From Bog-159 sp963709155 (lineage in GTDB: Bacteria; Acidobacteriota; Terriglobia; Bryobacterales; Bryobacteraceae), in NCBI GenBank assembly GCA_963709155.1, contig CAVPVD010000007.1, forward strand, positions 2,728,001-2,792,000: a stretch of 64,000 nt of DNA. The letters run 5' to 3'. Positions 41,344-49,389 of this stretch are shown in pieces. A program made the translations under genes and the position numbers. The notes under the pieces are model-generated. The model was not told the origin of the DNA. It did no database searches and saw only the letters and a program-made list of their open reading frames with translations. Numbering within the stretch: the stretch's first letter is position 1; each line of letters opens with the position of its first letter.

Positions 41344-42656
41344 AGGGCGGCCAATAGTTCCTCTTCTTCTTCGGGCAGGACTGTCCGCAAATCCAGCAAC
41401 ACCCGTTTTTCTTCGACGCGCGCGATGACCGGTGGAGTATGCGCGCGCAGCCGCCGTTGCGCGGCGACTTCGTCGGCGCAGGCGATCGAAATCAGGCACG
41501 TGGGAATGGATTGCTCCGGGGTAGCGCCGCCGCCAATCACGGATTCGCCGGACGTCAGTTCCGCTTGCAGTTCATGCAGCGCGGCTGAAAGGGACGCCAG
41601 AAGGCGCGCGGCGCGTTCGCGGATCTCCGCGGCGCTCAGGCGGATCATGCGCAGCGCCGGCACCCGGTCCCATTGTTCCAACAGCAGATAGCGGAGCGTG
41701 GTCTCCAGCATCTGGTAAATCATCTTATCCAGACGCAGCGCGCGGAACATGGGATTGCGCCGCAGCCGCGCGACGATTTCGGGCTTCCCGGCCAGGATGC
41801 CGGCCTGCGGCCCCCCCAGCAGCTTGTCGCCGCTGAACGATACCAGATCGGCGCCCGCGCGTAGGCTTTCGGAAACCAGCGGTTCGTGGATGCCAAAAGA
41901 GCGGAGATCCGCGACGCAGCCGCTGCCCAGATCCTCATAAACCGGGATGCCGCGCTGCCGGCCCAGCTCAACCAGTTCTTCGAGCGCCGGGCGGGCGGTA
42001 AAGCCCTCGATGCGGAAATTGCTGGGATGCACGCGCAACAGGAGGCGCGTGCGATCGGTAATCGCTTCGCGATAATCGGCGATGCCGGTCCGATTGGTAG
42101 TGCCGACTTCGCGCAGCAGCGCGCCCGAGCGCAGCATAATATCGGGAATACGGAAGCCGTCGCCGATTTCGATCAACTCGCCGCGCGAGACGATCACCTC
42201 GTGGCCGGCGGCAAGCTCGTTCAACGCCAGGTAAATCGCGGCGGCATTGTTGTTGACGGCGATGCCGGGCGCGCCCAGCAGGCGCTCGATGAGCGCCCCG
42301 GCGTGTACATCCCGTTTGCCGCGCAGCCCCGTCGCGAGATCGTATTCGAGATTTGAGTATCCGGGAAGAATGTTTGCCGGGCCCAGCGGCGCGCGGCCGA
42401 GGTTGGTGTGCAGGACTACGCCGGTGGCGTTAATGACGCGCCGCAGCGACGGCGCGGCCAGTGCCGCGAGCGCGCGCGCGACGCGCGCCTCGATGGATAG
42501 CCCGTTGGCGGCGCCGGAGCGGATCTCGCGGCGCGCGTCATCGAGCGCCCGTCTAATTTCTGCGATGACCAGGGGCCGCGGGATTCCGGGCGCGGATATG
42601 CGTTCGGCGACCTCGTGTACGGCGGGCAATTCGCGCAATTTCTGGTTTTCGCTCAC
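41328..42656 (-). CDS. selA: L-seryl-tRNA(Sec) selenium transferase
   Basis: 442 residues, GTG start at 42656. The N-terminal tRNA-binding region (LRELPAVHEVAERI) leads into a PLP fold-type I domain with INATGVVLHTNLGRAPL, the GALLREVGTTNRT loop and the PLP lysine in SFSGDKLLGGPQAG. It makes selenocysteinyl-tRNA, implying selenoprotein synthesis by this organism. No selB, selD or tRNA-Sec is in the window. The GTG has no clear Shine-Dalgarno; three 11-bp tandem repeats lie directly upstream. Confidence 0.95.
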   Translation of the reverse strand: MSENQKLRELPAVHEVAERISAPGIPRPLVIAEIRRALDDARREIRSGAANGLSIEARVARALAALAAPSLRRVINATGVVLHTNLGRAPLGPANILPGYSNLEYDLATGLRGKRDVHAGALIERLLGAPGIAVNNNAAAIYLALNELAAGHEVIVSRGELIEIGDGFRIPDIMLRSGALLREVGTTNRTGIADYREAITDRTRLLLRVHPSNFRIEGFTARPALEELVELGRQRGIPVYEDLGSGCVADLRSFGIHEPLVSESLRAGADLVSFSGDKLLGGPQAGILAGKPEIVARLRRNPMFRALRLDKMIYQMLETTLRYLLLEQWDRVPALRMIRLSAAEIRERAARLLASLSAALHELQAELTSGESVIGGGATPEQSIPTCLISIACADEVAAQRRLRAHTPPVIARVEEKRVLLDLRTVLPEEEEELLAALQALS

Positions 42657-42658
42657 TG

Positions 42659-42691
42659 GTTTGCGGCTTGTTTGCGGCTTGTTTGCGGCTA
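42659..42691. repeat. Three tandem 11-bp units before selA
   Basis: gtttgcggctt occurs three times in exact tandem (last base of the third differs), ending 3 bases from the selA GTG. It replaces the place where a Shine-Dalgarno would be, so it might be a slippage tract or a translational control element. Confidence 0.75.
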
Positions 42692-42756
42692 GTCTGATAG
42701 TACAGAGCCGGCGCGCTACTTGTCCAGGAGGGGTGGAAACAGCTACACTGGTATTT

Positions 42757-42834
42757 CGGGGCGTGGCTCAGCCTGGCTAGAGCGCCTGGTTCGGGACCAG
42801 GAGGTCGGTGGTTCGAATCCACTCGCCCCGACCA
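42757..42834 (+). tRNA. tRNA-Pro(CGG)
   Basis: The cloverleaf is complete: acceptor cggggcg/cgccccg, D-arm gctc..gagc, anticodon stem cctgg/ccagg with loop ttcggga (anticodon CGG), and T-loop gttcgaatc. Discriminator A and the CCA are encoded. The C1-G72 pair is characteristic of bacterial tRNA-Pro. It reads CCG codons. Confidence 0.97.
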
Positions 42835-42860
42835 CATTTCCCTTTACATTTCAATAGATC

Positions 42861-42907
42861 GGCGGTGGGCGAGTTTGCCCTATAACCGCTGCCCCCGCAC
42901 CACCGCC
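42861..42907 (+). terminator. Possible terminator hairpin after tRNA-Pro
   Basis: ggcggtgg (42861-42868) pairs with ccaccgcc (42900-42907), enclosing a smaller gggc/gccc hairpin. It lies 27 bases after the tRNA. There is no U-tract, so the call is weak. Confidence 0.35.
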
Positions 42908-42973
42908 TCGATTCGCGCGAGTGCCTGTCAGAGAGACGCGGCTCCTTCATCACGGAAAACCAAATGCATGATG

Positions 42974-43003
42974 GCCGCAACCGGCCGCGAAGCCGGTTGT
43001 GGC
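42974..43003. repeat. Hairpin gccgcaaccggc / gccggttgtggc
   Basis: 12-bp arms with one mismatch and a six-base loop, 22 bases before the MNT start codon. The core resembles the agccggct arm of the type C element at 5717-5803, so it may be a diverged piece of the same palindrome family. Confidence 0.5.
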
Positions 43004-43025
43004 AAACTGGTGTTGGTAGGATGCC

Positions 43026-43340
43026 ATGCGGACAGAGATTCCCAATCCGACAGAGCGGCTCGAGGAATTCTGCCGCCGCTGGGAGATCGCCGAACTCCGC
43101 GTGTTCGGATCTGCGCTACGCGAAGACTTCCGCCCGGACAGCGACCTGGACCTGCTCGTAAGATTTGCGCCGGACGCAGACTGGAGCCTACTGGATCACG
43201 TCACGATGGAAGAAGAACTCTCCAGCATCGTCGGGCGCAAGGTGGATCTCGTGTCGCAACTCGCCGTCGAGCGTAGCTCGAATTGGATCCGCCGCAAGGC
43301 GATCCTGGAAAGCGCGGAACCATACTTTGCCTCGCGATGA
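43026..43340 (+). CDS. MNT-type minimal nucleotidyltransferase (MNT-HEPN antitoxin)
   Basis: 104 residues. The nucleotidyltransferase motif GSALREDFRPDSDLDLLV (GS then DxD, about residues 28-45) is intact, followed by EEELSSIVGRKVDLVS. Short MNT proteins of this kind neutralise HEPN toxins, in some systems by adenylylation of the HEPN RNase. The HEPN frame that should follow overlaps its 3' end, as in functional pairs, but is broken (43327-43666). Confidence 0.85.
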   Translation: MRTEIPNPTERLEEFCRRWEIAELRVFGSALREDFRPDSDLDLLVRFAPDADWSLLDHVTMEEELSSIVGRKVDLVSQLAVERSSNWIRRKAILESAEPYFASR

Positions 43341-43666
43341 CGCTCATCTTCTCGACATTCTCAGGGCGGCGCGTTTGGCCATCGAGTTCAAAGGGTCAGC
43401 GGAGAAGGCTGAGTTCCTCGATGACGCGAAGACCAATCAGCGGTTCTGCACCAGCTCCTGATCATCGGGTGAAGCGGTGAAAAGGATGTCGCCGGAGTTC
43501 CGGGCGGCGCATCCCTAATTGCCCTGGAAACCGATTGCCGGGACCTGCGACAAAACTCATCCACTTTTACGAGGGTGTCGATCTGGAGGCGGTCTGGAAG
43601 ATGGTGGCCTCAGATCTGCCCGAGCTAATCCGCTTGATCGAACCCTTTGCCCCGGATGCGCGTTGA
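43327..43666 (+). pseudogene. Decayed HEPN (DUF86) toxin gene
   Basis: The frame starts at TTG 43327 with PRDDAHLLDILRAARLAIEF, a clear DUF86/HEPN N-terminus. Shift points then follow near 43445 (after KTNQ), near 43468 (LLIIG then EAVKRMSPEFRAAHP), and near 43555 (AGTCDK then LIHFYEGVDLEAVW). There is also an in-frame TAA after RAAHP. The C-terminus DLPELIRLIEPFAPDAR is still readable. RNase activity is therefore lost unless these are sequencing errors. Confidence 0.85.
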
Positions 43667-43740
43667 AAGATGTCCGGGGTAGTAAGCGTTGTTCCCGATG
43701 CCATCCTTTCCACTCGCCGGACTATCACCGCTTCTTTGGG

Positions 43741-44250
43741 CTATCCAATACCTTCATCCGCGGACGGTCCATAAATCGCCGGCACCGGCGCATCGTTCAG
43801 CCTCAGATATACCGTCAATTGCCCCCGGTGATGGGCGATGTGATTGAACACGGCATCGCGTATCATGATATGCCGCGGCTGCTCGCTGGCCACCTTGCCC
43901 GCCACCAGGAAGCGCCAGGGCGTCATCAGGTGTTCGTCCGTGGTGCTGGCGAGCGCCGTGCGCGCCCTCGCCAGACTGGCATCCAGCGCATCCAGCAGTT
44001 CTTGCCGCGTGCGCGGGTCCGGCTGCTTATACCGTGCGCCGCCGGGAGGACGCATGTCGAGTTCGTCCTGATTCACCATCATGTCGATCCAGCCCGGCAT
44101 GGTCGCAACCAGCGCGGCCAGATATCCCAGCGTCATCGACTTTTCGTGCGGCTTCCAGTCGTTGCGGCCCTCCGGCACGCGCTCCAAAACGCGCCGCGTG
44201 GCGCCCGACTCGCGCTCCAGTTCCGCCAGAAACAAGTCCGTCATCTGCAT
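43741..44250 (-). CDS. DinB-family protein
   Basis: 169 residues from ATG 44250, which has gaggagg 7 bases upstream. Four-helix DinB fold: an N-terminal LFLAELERESGATRRVLERVP helix, the metal His in DWKPHEKSMTLG, and the C-terminal pair in FNHIAHHRGQLTVYLRL. Such proteins include metal-dependent thiol-S-transferases and many uncharacterised stress proteins. It follows the membrane protein gene at 44262 by 11 bases, so it is probably in its operon. Confidence 0.85.
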   Translation of the reverse strand: MQMTDLFLAELERESGATRRVLERVPEGRNDWKPHEKSMTLGYLAALVATMPGWIDMMVNQDELDMRPPGGARYKQPDPRTRQELLDALDASLARARTALASTTDEHLMTPWRFLVAGKVASEQPRHIMIRDAVFNHIAHHRGQLTVYLRLNDAPVPAIYGPSADEGIG

Positions 44251-44261
44251 GGCTCGCCTCC

Positions 44262-45665
44262 TCAGGCAATCCGGTGCGTGCGCTCCCGGCTGAACCGCGC
44301 AGCGCACCAGGTCGCAGCGTACAACATGCACGCATCCAGCAAAAGGTTGAAAAGGTACATATGCTTGATCACGTCGAAGGCGTCGCCGTACACCGCGCTG
44401 AACAATGCAGCCAGGCAGCACAAGGGCAGCAGCATCAGCATTTCCAAACGGCGGCGGCCCGCGGCGTCCCGGCAGCGGATCCATCGCCATACGGCGAACA
44501 ATGGCCAGCCGGCCAGGGCGAAGACGATCCACTTATTCACGGCCGGTAGGACATGCTCGTGGAAACCGCTCCACACGGTGAACGCGCGGCTCTGCGCCGC
44601 CGGAGGCAACCCCGCGGACGGCTCGAAATTTCCATACCAGTTGCGCCGCAGGAACGTGATCGTAGGCAGCAGTGCGTGCAGTCTCCGCCACATGCGCGCC
44701 GGCCGCAACAGATAGAAGCCCAGCACCGTAAACGTACTGACGCGCTGCAGGACTCCCGACGCGGCCATCTGCGGATAGTAGGTGTTCGGAGTCCAGGCGC
44801 CGGTTCCCGCGTATTTGGCAAGTTGCGGGTCGAGCCCCAGCGCGCGCAGATCCGCGGCCGGATCCTTCGAATCCCCGAGGATGCCCGAAAAGACCACGCC
44901 ATAAGTATTCGCCTGTCTTCCATAAATCGGCATGGCGAGTACGTTGAAAGCCGCGCATCCGAACATCGCGCAGCCGGCCGCCGCAGCCAGCGCGCGGACC
45001 CGTTTCGACGCGCTCCACATCGCCAGCCGAAAAGTGAACAGGCCCAAAATCAGACCGATCGGCGCGTTCTGCGGCTTAGCCAGGATCCACAGTACCGACC
45101 ACAACGACCACCGCAGCATGCCTGCAAGGCCCGTTTTCCCGGCCTTCGCGATCTCCACGGCTTCGGCCAGCAGCAGGAGAAAGAAAATGCAGGATGCCGG
45201 TTCGGCATACCAGGAATTCCAATAGACGGCATACCCCGCGTCCGTCAGCGCCACCAACGCGCCGATCCACAGCAGGGCGTGCGCCCGCTCCCGCCGCGTC
45301 ACCCACAGCAGCCGCGCGAAAGCCGCCAGGAACGCCAGCAGATGCACACAACCGGCGACCGTGATATCGAGCGCGCCGTCCTTCGAGACCAGTTTGTTCA
45401 GCAACAGGGCCGCACTCACAAACAAGTATTCGCTGTTGGCCTGTTCCCAGTAAGTGGAACGGTAATGCGGATCGGGGATGTACTTAGGCTCCACGTACAC
45501 GTATAGACTCGTGCGATGTTGGGGTCCCCAGCCAAAGCGGCCGATGGTCCGCACGAAGTCGCCCTGGTCGGCGAGTCCTACGATGGGCGGTATGAAGATC
45601 TGGTAAGTGAGAATCGCGCCAGCGGCGGCCAGCACCGCCACGTACAGTTTACCGCCATGGGACAT
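44262..45665 (-). CDS. Polytopic membrane protein, possible GT-C-type glycosyltransferase
   Basis: 467 residues with about ten hydrophobic segments. A large extracytoplasmic loop after the first helix contains GLADQGDFVRT with acidic residues of the kind that serve as catalytic Asp in GT-C enzymes. It resembles hexose transferases of the WsfD group, but I could not confirm the family. Divergent from the second membrane protein at 45748, which also looks GT-C-like; they may act on a shared surface glycan. Confidence 0.55.
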   Translation of the reverse strand: MSHGGKLYVAVLAAAGAILTYQIFIPPIVGLADQGDFVRTIGRFGWGPQHRTSLYVYVEPKYIPDPHYRSTYWEQANSEYLFVSAALLLNKLVSKDGALDITVAGCVHLLAFLAAFARLLWVTRRERAHALLWIGALVALTDAGYAVYWNSWYAEPASCIFFLLLLAEAVEIAKAGKTGLAGMLRWSLWSVLWILAKPQNAPIGLILGLFTFRLAMWSASKRVRALAAAAGCAMFGCAAFNVLAMPIYGRQANTYGVVFSGILGDSKDPAADLRALGLDPQLAKYAGTGAWTPNTYYPQMAASGVLQRVSTFTVLGFYLLRPARMWRRLHALLPTITFLRRNWYGNFEPSAGLPPAAQSRAFTVWSGFHEHVLPAVNKWIVFALAGWPLFAVWRWIRCRDAAGRRRLEMLMLLPLCCLAALFSAVYGDAFDVIKHMYLFNLLLDACMLYAATWCAARFSRERTHRIA

Positions 45666-45747
45666 GTCTCACGCCGCAGTATAGCAGGCCATTCCGGTTC
45701 CTATGATTTGAAACGGTGATAGACTTGGAATCACTCGCCAAACGCGG

Positions 45748-48042
45748 ATGCGGCGCCACTCTTTCGTCATCGACTGCAGCATCATCGCCTCGCTTGTCGC
45801 CCTCAACTTGCTGGTCATCGCCCCTTTTCTGGCCATGGACTTTTCGTCCCAGCCCTGGAACAACGATTACACCTACATCGGCATGTCGCGCATGTTCCGC
45901 GACCGCCCCTGGACCTGGAATTCCCTGCAGTATGGCGGCGCGCCTTTTCACTATCTTTACCCGCCGCTATTCCACATCCTGGTCACGTGGCTTCCCGTCG
46001 ATTCACTGGGCAGAGCCTATCACTTGGTCAGCGGAGCGGCCTACGCGCTGGTGCCCGCCGCGTTTTACATCGCCGCGTTTCAGCTTTTCCGCTCGCGATG
46101 GCTGGCGGCGGCGCTGGCGTCGATACAAAGTTTCTCCCCTACAGCACTCTATTACCTGCTGCCGGCTTTCAGCGGATTCGCGGGAAATTATCGCCATGGC
46201 CCCTGGAATTTCATCGCGCTGGTGGCCTCCAACGAGTCCGCCCACACGCTGTCGTTGGCGCTGGTCCTGCTGGTGCTGACCGCCGCCTGGCGCGATCGTT
46301 GGATGCTTGCCTCGCTCCTGGCCGCCGCCGTTTTCCTTTTGAATTGGGCAGGCATCATCGGCCTGTTGATGGTCTTGGGCGCCGTTGCCGCAGGCAGATC
46401 GCGGCAATTGGGTTACCCTGTTGCGGCCCTGCGGGTCGCGAGCGTGGCCGGCGTGGGCTATGGGCTGGCGGCCTTCTGGATCTCACCGGATTGCATCTTC
46501 ACGACCAAACTGCTCGATCGCGTGGTGCTGCGGAACATCCAGCCTTCGGCGCCGTGGAGCGCGATCACCTGGGTCGTGCTAGCCGGCGCGGGCGTACTGC
46601 TCGCGATCGGCTTGCTGTCGCGCATCACGCCGGCCGGTGGGTTTGTCTTGGCCCTGCTGGCGATCTCGGGCGCGGTAGTCGTGGCTTACAGCGCGGCGGG
46701 CAACTACCTGGTGCCGCTTCCGCACCGCTACCTTCAGGAGTTCAACGTAGGACTGGTTCTGGCCATAGGATGCCTGGCGCAAGCGGCCTGGAATTGGCGC
46801 AGGCCGTTGGGTGTGTTGGTGCTCGCCGTGAGCGCGCTTCCTGCGATTCCGTTTCTCGCCGGTGCGTGGACGGTGCAACAGCCGAGCGCCGACCCGCACA
46901 GCACGCTCGCCTTTCGAATCTCGGATTGGCTTGCGCATCACGCGGGATCCTCGCGCGTCCTGGTAGCCGGGGAATTGGAAGGCTCGCTGAACATTTGGGC
47001 GAATGTTCCGCAAGCCGGTGGCAGCGCGCAGGGTGTCTCCAACTACCTGGTCCCCGCCGCGCACCGGCAGATTACGCTCGGTTGTGGAGACCCGCAAGCC
47101 GCTGCGCGACTCGCTGAATTATGGTTGCGAGCGCTGGACGTCCGTTATCTAGTGGTGCATGGCCCGGCGTCGTCCGAGCACTTTCATTGGTTCGTGCAGC
47201 CGGAGCGTTTCGCGGCGTGGCCGATAGCCTGGACAGATGGAGCGGGCGACACGATCTATCGCCTTCCTCCTCCGGATGAGCAGCAGGCCGTGGTCGTCGA
47301 TCTGCCCCGGATGCACCAACTCCCGCAACTGCGTGCCACCGGCGATGCGCGGTTTCTGGAAGCCTATGTCGCCTGGGCGCATGGCAAGCGCCCGGCCCAT
47401 ATTGACTGGCCGGCCCCGGATCGCGCCGAATTGCAATCCGATGCCGGACCGAACGAAGCCGTCCTGATCAAGGTGGACCACGATGCCGGATGGTCGTCAG
47501 CGAACGGCGAGATCGCGCGCGACCCCATCGGGTTTCTCTTATTAAAGGATGCGGCGAAGGGACCTATCAGGCTGCGATTCGGAGCCTCCTGGAGTCAATG
47601 GCTGGGGCGCGCCTTGACCGCCGCGACGATTCTGCTGCTCTTATGCCGTGTGCCGCTTTGGGCCGCGTCGGCCGTGGCGCTGGTCCCCGCGATCCTGGCA
47701 TACGGTTTCCTGCAACTGCACACGCCGCCCGCCGTCCCGGTCGCCGAACAAGCGTATCGCCGCTTGCAGCCCCCGCTCATCAATCCATCTGCGATCGTGG
47801 ATGGCGTCACCATGGCGCAGCCGCCGTTAGCGCGCGGCAGCGTGATCACCGTCTTCGGCACGAATTTCGGCTCTTCAAAGGACACGGTGCACGTGCTGAT
47901 CGGTTCGCGGCCGGCGGAGATCCTCTATCGCGGTCCGAACCAGGTGAATCTCCGCATTCAGCCCGATGCGCCGCCGCTGGCGGATGTCAGCGTGGAAGTG
48001 AACGGCTGCCGCGGCAACTCTTTCGCGATTGCCACCCGCTAG
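45748..48042 (+). CDS. Polytopic membrane protein with C-terminal TIGR03437/IPT-like domain
   Basis: 764 residues. About ten transmembrane helices lie in residues 10-385. An early loop WNNDYTYIGMSRMFRD has the acidic pattern of GT-C glycosyltransferases. A soluble region (about 385-610) follows, then two more helices (about 610-660). The last 85 residues (NPSAIVDGVTMAQPPLARGS, then VITVFGTNFGSS) match the TIGR03437 domain, an Ig-like module common on secreted Solibacter proteins. Its presence on a membrane enzyme would place it outside the membrane. Confidence 0.7.
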   Translation: MRRHSFVIDCSIIASLVALNLLVIAPFLAMDFSSQPWNNDYTYIGMSRMFRDRPWTWNSLQYGGAPFHYLYPPLFHILVTWLPVDSLGRAYHLVSGAAYALVPAAFYIAAFQLFRSRWLAAALASIQSFSPTALYYLLPAFSGFAGNYRHGPWNFIALVASNESAHTLSLALVLLVLTAAWRDRWMLASLLAAAVFLLNWAGIIGLLMVLGAVAAGRSRQLGYPVAALRVASVAGVGYGLAAFWISPDCIFTTKLLDRVVLRNIQPSAPWSAITWVVLAGAGVLLAIGLLSRITPAGGFVLALLAISGAVVVAYSAAGNYLVPLPHRYLQEFNVGLVLAIGCLAQAAWNWRRPLGVLVLAVSALPAIPFLAGAWTVQQPSADPHSTLAFRISDWLAHHAGSSRVLVAGELEGSLNIWANVPQAGGSAQGVSNYLVPAAHRQITLGCGDPQAAARLAELWLRALDVRYLVVHGPASSEHFHWFVQPERFAAWPIAWTDGAGDTIYRLPPPDEQQAVVVDLPRMHQLPQLRATGDARFLEAYVAWAHGKRPAHIDWPAPDRAELQSDAGPNEAVLIKVDHDAGWSSANGEIARDPIGFLLLKDAAKGPIRLRFGASWSQWLGRALTAATILLLLCRVPLWAASAVALVPAILAYGFLQLHTPPAVPVAEQAYRRLQPPLINPSAIVDGVTMAQPPLARGSVITVFGTNFGSSKDTVHVLIGSRPAEILYRGPNQVNLRIQPDAPPLADVSVEVNGCRGNSFAIATR

Positions 48043-48096
48043 AAAGCCCGCCGATTCCAGACCGATCTGTCTGCTATGATACCTACCGAGGATCCT

Positions 48097-49329
48097 ATGT
48101 TGCGTCTTGCGGTTTATGGCGCGGCGTTGGTCTGTCTCTGCGCCGCCGCCGCACAGGGCCAGGACTTCAGCGTCACCAAGCTCGTCAAAGATGTTGCGCA
48201 GAAGGCGGAAAGCGGCACCCAGTACGAATTCGAAGGAGATCTGCTGCTGGAGGGCCAGCGCGGAGTCAATCCGGGCGTCACGATTGCGCAGGCCAAGGTG
48301 CGCCTGGCGGTCGGGCCGGAAGGCAGATCGCTGCTGCGCGTGGACGCCGTTGACAAAGGCGAGTATCTTCTGATTTCGAACGGCCAGAAGAGCTGGGCCT
48401 ATGTGCCAAATCTCAAACAATACACGGAAGAGGAATCCAGCGTCCGCGCCGGCGGCGGCGCCGACAATGAAGAGACCGCCGGCTCGGGCGACAATGCAGG
48501 CGATGATTCCGACGCGGCCCACGACGAGGCGGAATCCTACGCCCGGCAAGTCATGCGTATTCTCGCGCGGCTCTATCAGACCGCCGCAACGGCGGGCCGC
48601 GCGGGCGAGGCTACGGTGAAGTTCGAGAAGCAAAAACAGAAGTGGCCGGTGGTGCAAGTGGTCACGAAACAGGACGCCCAAGGAAGCAGCAGTGTGACCC
48701 TGCTGACCATCGATCCCGAGACACTGCACATAGGCCGGCTGGTATGGGCGCACATCACTTACTCCGGCGGCGAGAAGACGGTGCTGCGCCTGCGCATGGA
48801 CTTCCGCAGTTTTCAGATCGGAGAACAGGTGCCCGATACCACTTTTGCTTTCGAGCCTCCCAAGAACGCCAAACTGGTGGATACGGTCCCCATTCCTGGG
48901 CAATCGCCTTCCTTCCTGGTGAATCATCCGGCGCCGGATTTTGAACTGAAGACGCTCGATGGCGAGCGCGTCCGGCTGCAGGACCTGCGCGGCAAGCCCG
49001 TCCTGCTGAGCTTCTTCGCGAGCTGGTGCGGCCCGTGCCGCAAGGAACTGCCGAGCGTTGTGAAACTGCACGAAGAGTTCAAAGATAAGGGCCTGCAGGT
49101 CCTTGGCGTCAACGATGAGGGCAAGGGCACCGCGCGGCACTTCGCGGAGAAGGCCGGCCTGACGTTTGCGATTCTGGACGATTCAAACGAAAAGGCGCAT
49201 CGGCTGTACGGTGTGCGGGCGATTCCCACTGCGTTCCTGATCGATGGCGACGGCAAGGTGGTGCGCCACCTGCGCGGAGGCCGCGACTACGAGCAATTGC
49301 GATCGGCGCTCAAAGCCGTCGGTCTGTAG
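48097..49329 (+). CDS. Secreted LolA-like / thioredoxin-fold fusion protein
   Basis: 410 residues from ATG 48097 (gagg upstream), opening with a signal peptide (LRLAVYGAALVCLCAAAAQG). Residues about 25-265 resemble outer-membrane lipoprotein-sorting (LolA-type) beta half-barrels, with GEYLLISNGQKSWAYVPNLKQY and a low-complexity acidic insert. Residues about 275-410 are a TlpA/ResA-type thioredoxin domain with an intact WCGPC motif and the cis-Pro in AIPTAF. It may couple thiol redox control to lipid or lipoprotein handling in the periplasm. Confidence 0.78.
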   Translation: MLRLAVYGAALVCLCAAAAQGQDFSVTKLVKDVAQKAESGTQYEFEGDLLLEGQRGVNPGVTIAQAKVRLAVGPEGRSLLRVDAVDKGEYLLISNGQKSWAYVPNLKQYTEEESSVRAGGGADNEETAGSGDNAGDDSDAAHDEAESYARQVMRILARLYQTAATAGRAGEATVKFEKQKQKWPVVQVVTKQDAQGSSSVTLLTIDPETLHIGRLVWAHITYSGGEKTVLRLRMDFRSFQIGEQVPDTTFAFEPPKNAKLVDTVPIPGQSPSFLVNHPAPDFELKTLDGERVRLQDLRGKPVLLSFFASWCGPCRKELPSVVKLHEEFKDKGLQVLGVNDEGKGTARHFAEKAGLTFAILDDSNEKAHRLYGVRAIPTAFLIDGDGKVVRHLRGGRDYEQLRSALKAVGL

Positions 49330-49358
49330 ATTGCCCACCCCCCCGGCGCGCCCGGCGA

Positions 49359-49364
49359 TATAAT
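49359..49364 (+). promoter_or_regulatory. -10 hexamer upstream of amrS
   Basis: A perfect TATAAT 26 bases before the chosen amrS ATG. A gaagg Shine-Dalgarno sits between them. The -35 region is C-rich; ttgccc lies 22 bases upstream, a poor spacing. Confidence 0.45.
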
Positions 49365-49389
49365 GGAGTCTGGCAGTCGAAGGTCTGAT

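Noticed and set aside
42659..42691. Start of a CRISPR array
   Set aside because: The three units are direct tandem copies without spacers; no cas genes are in the window.
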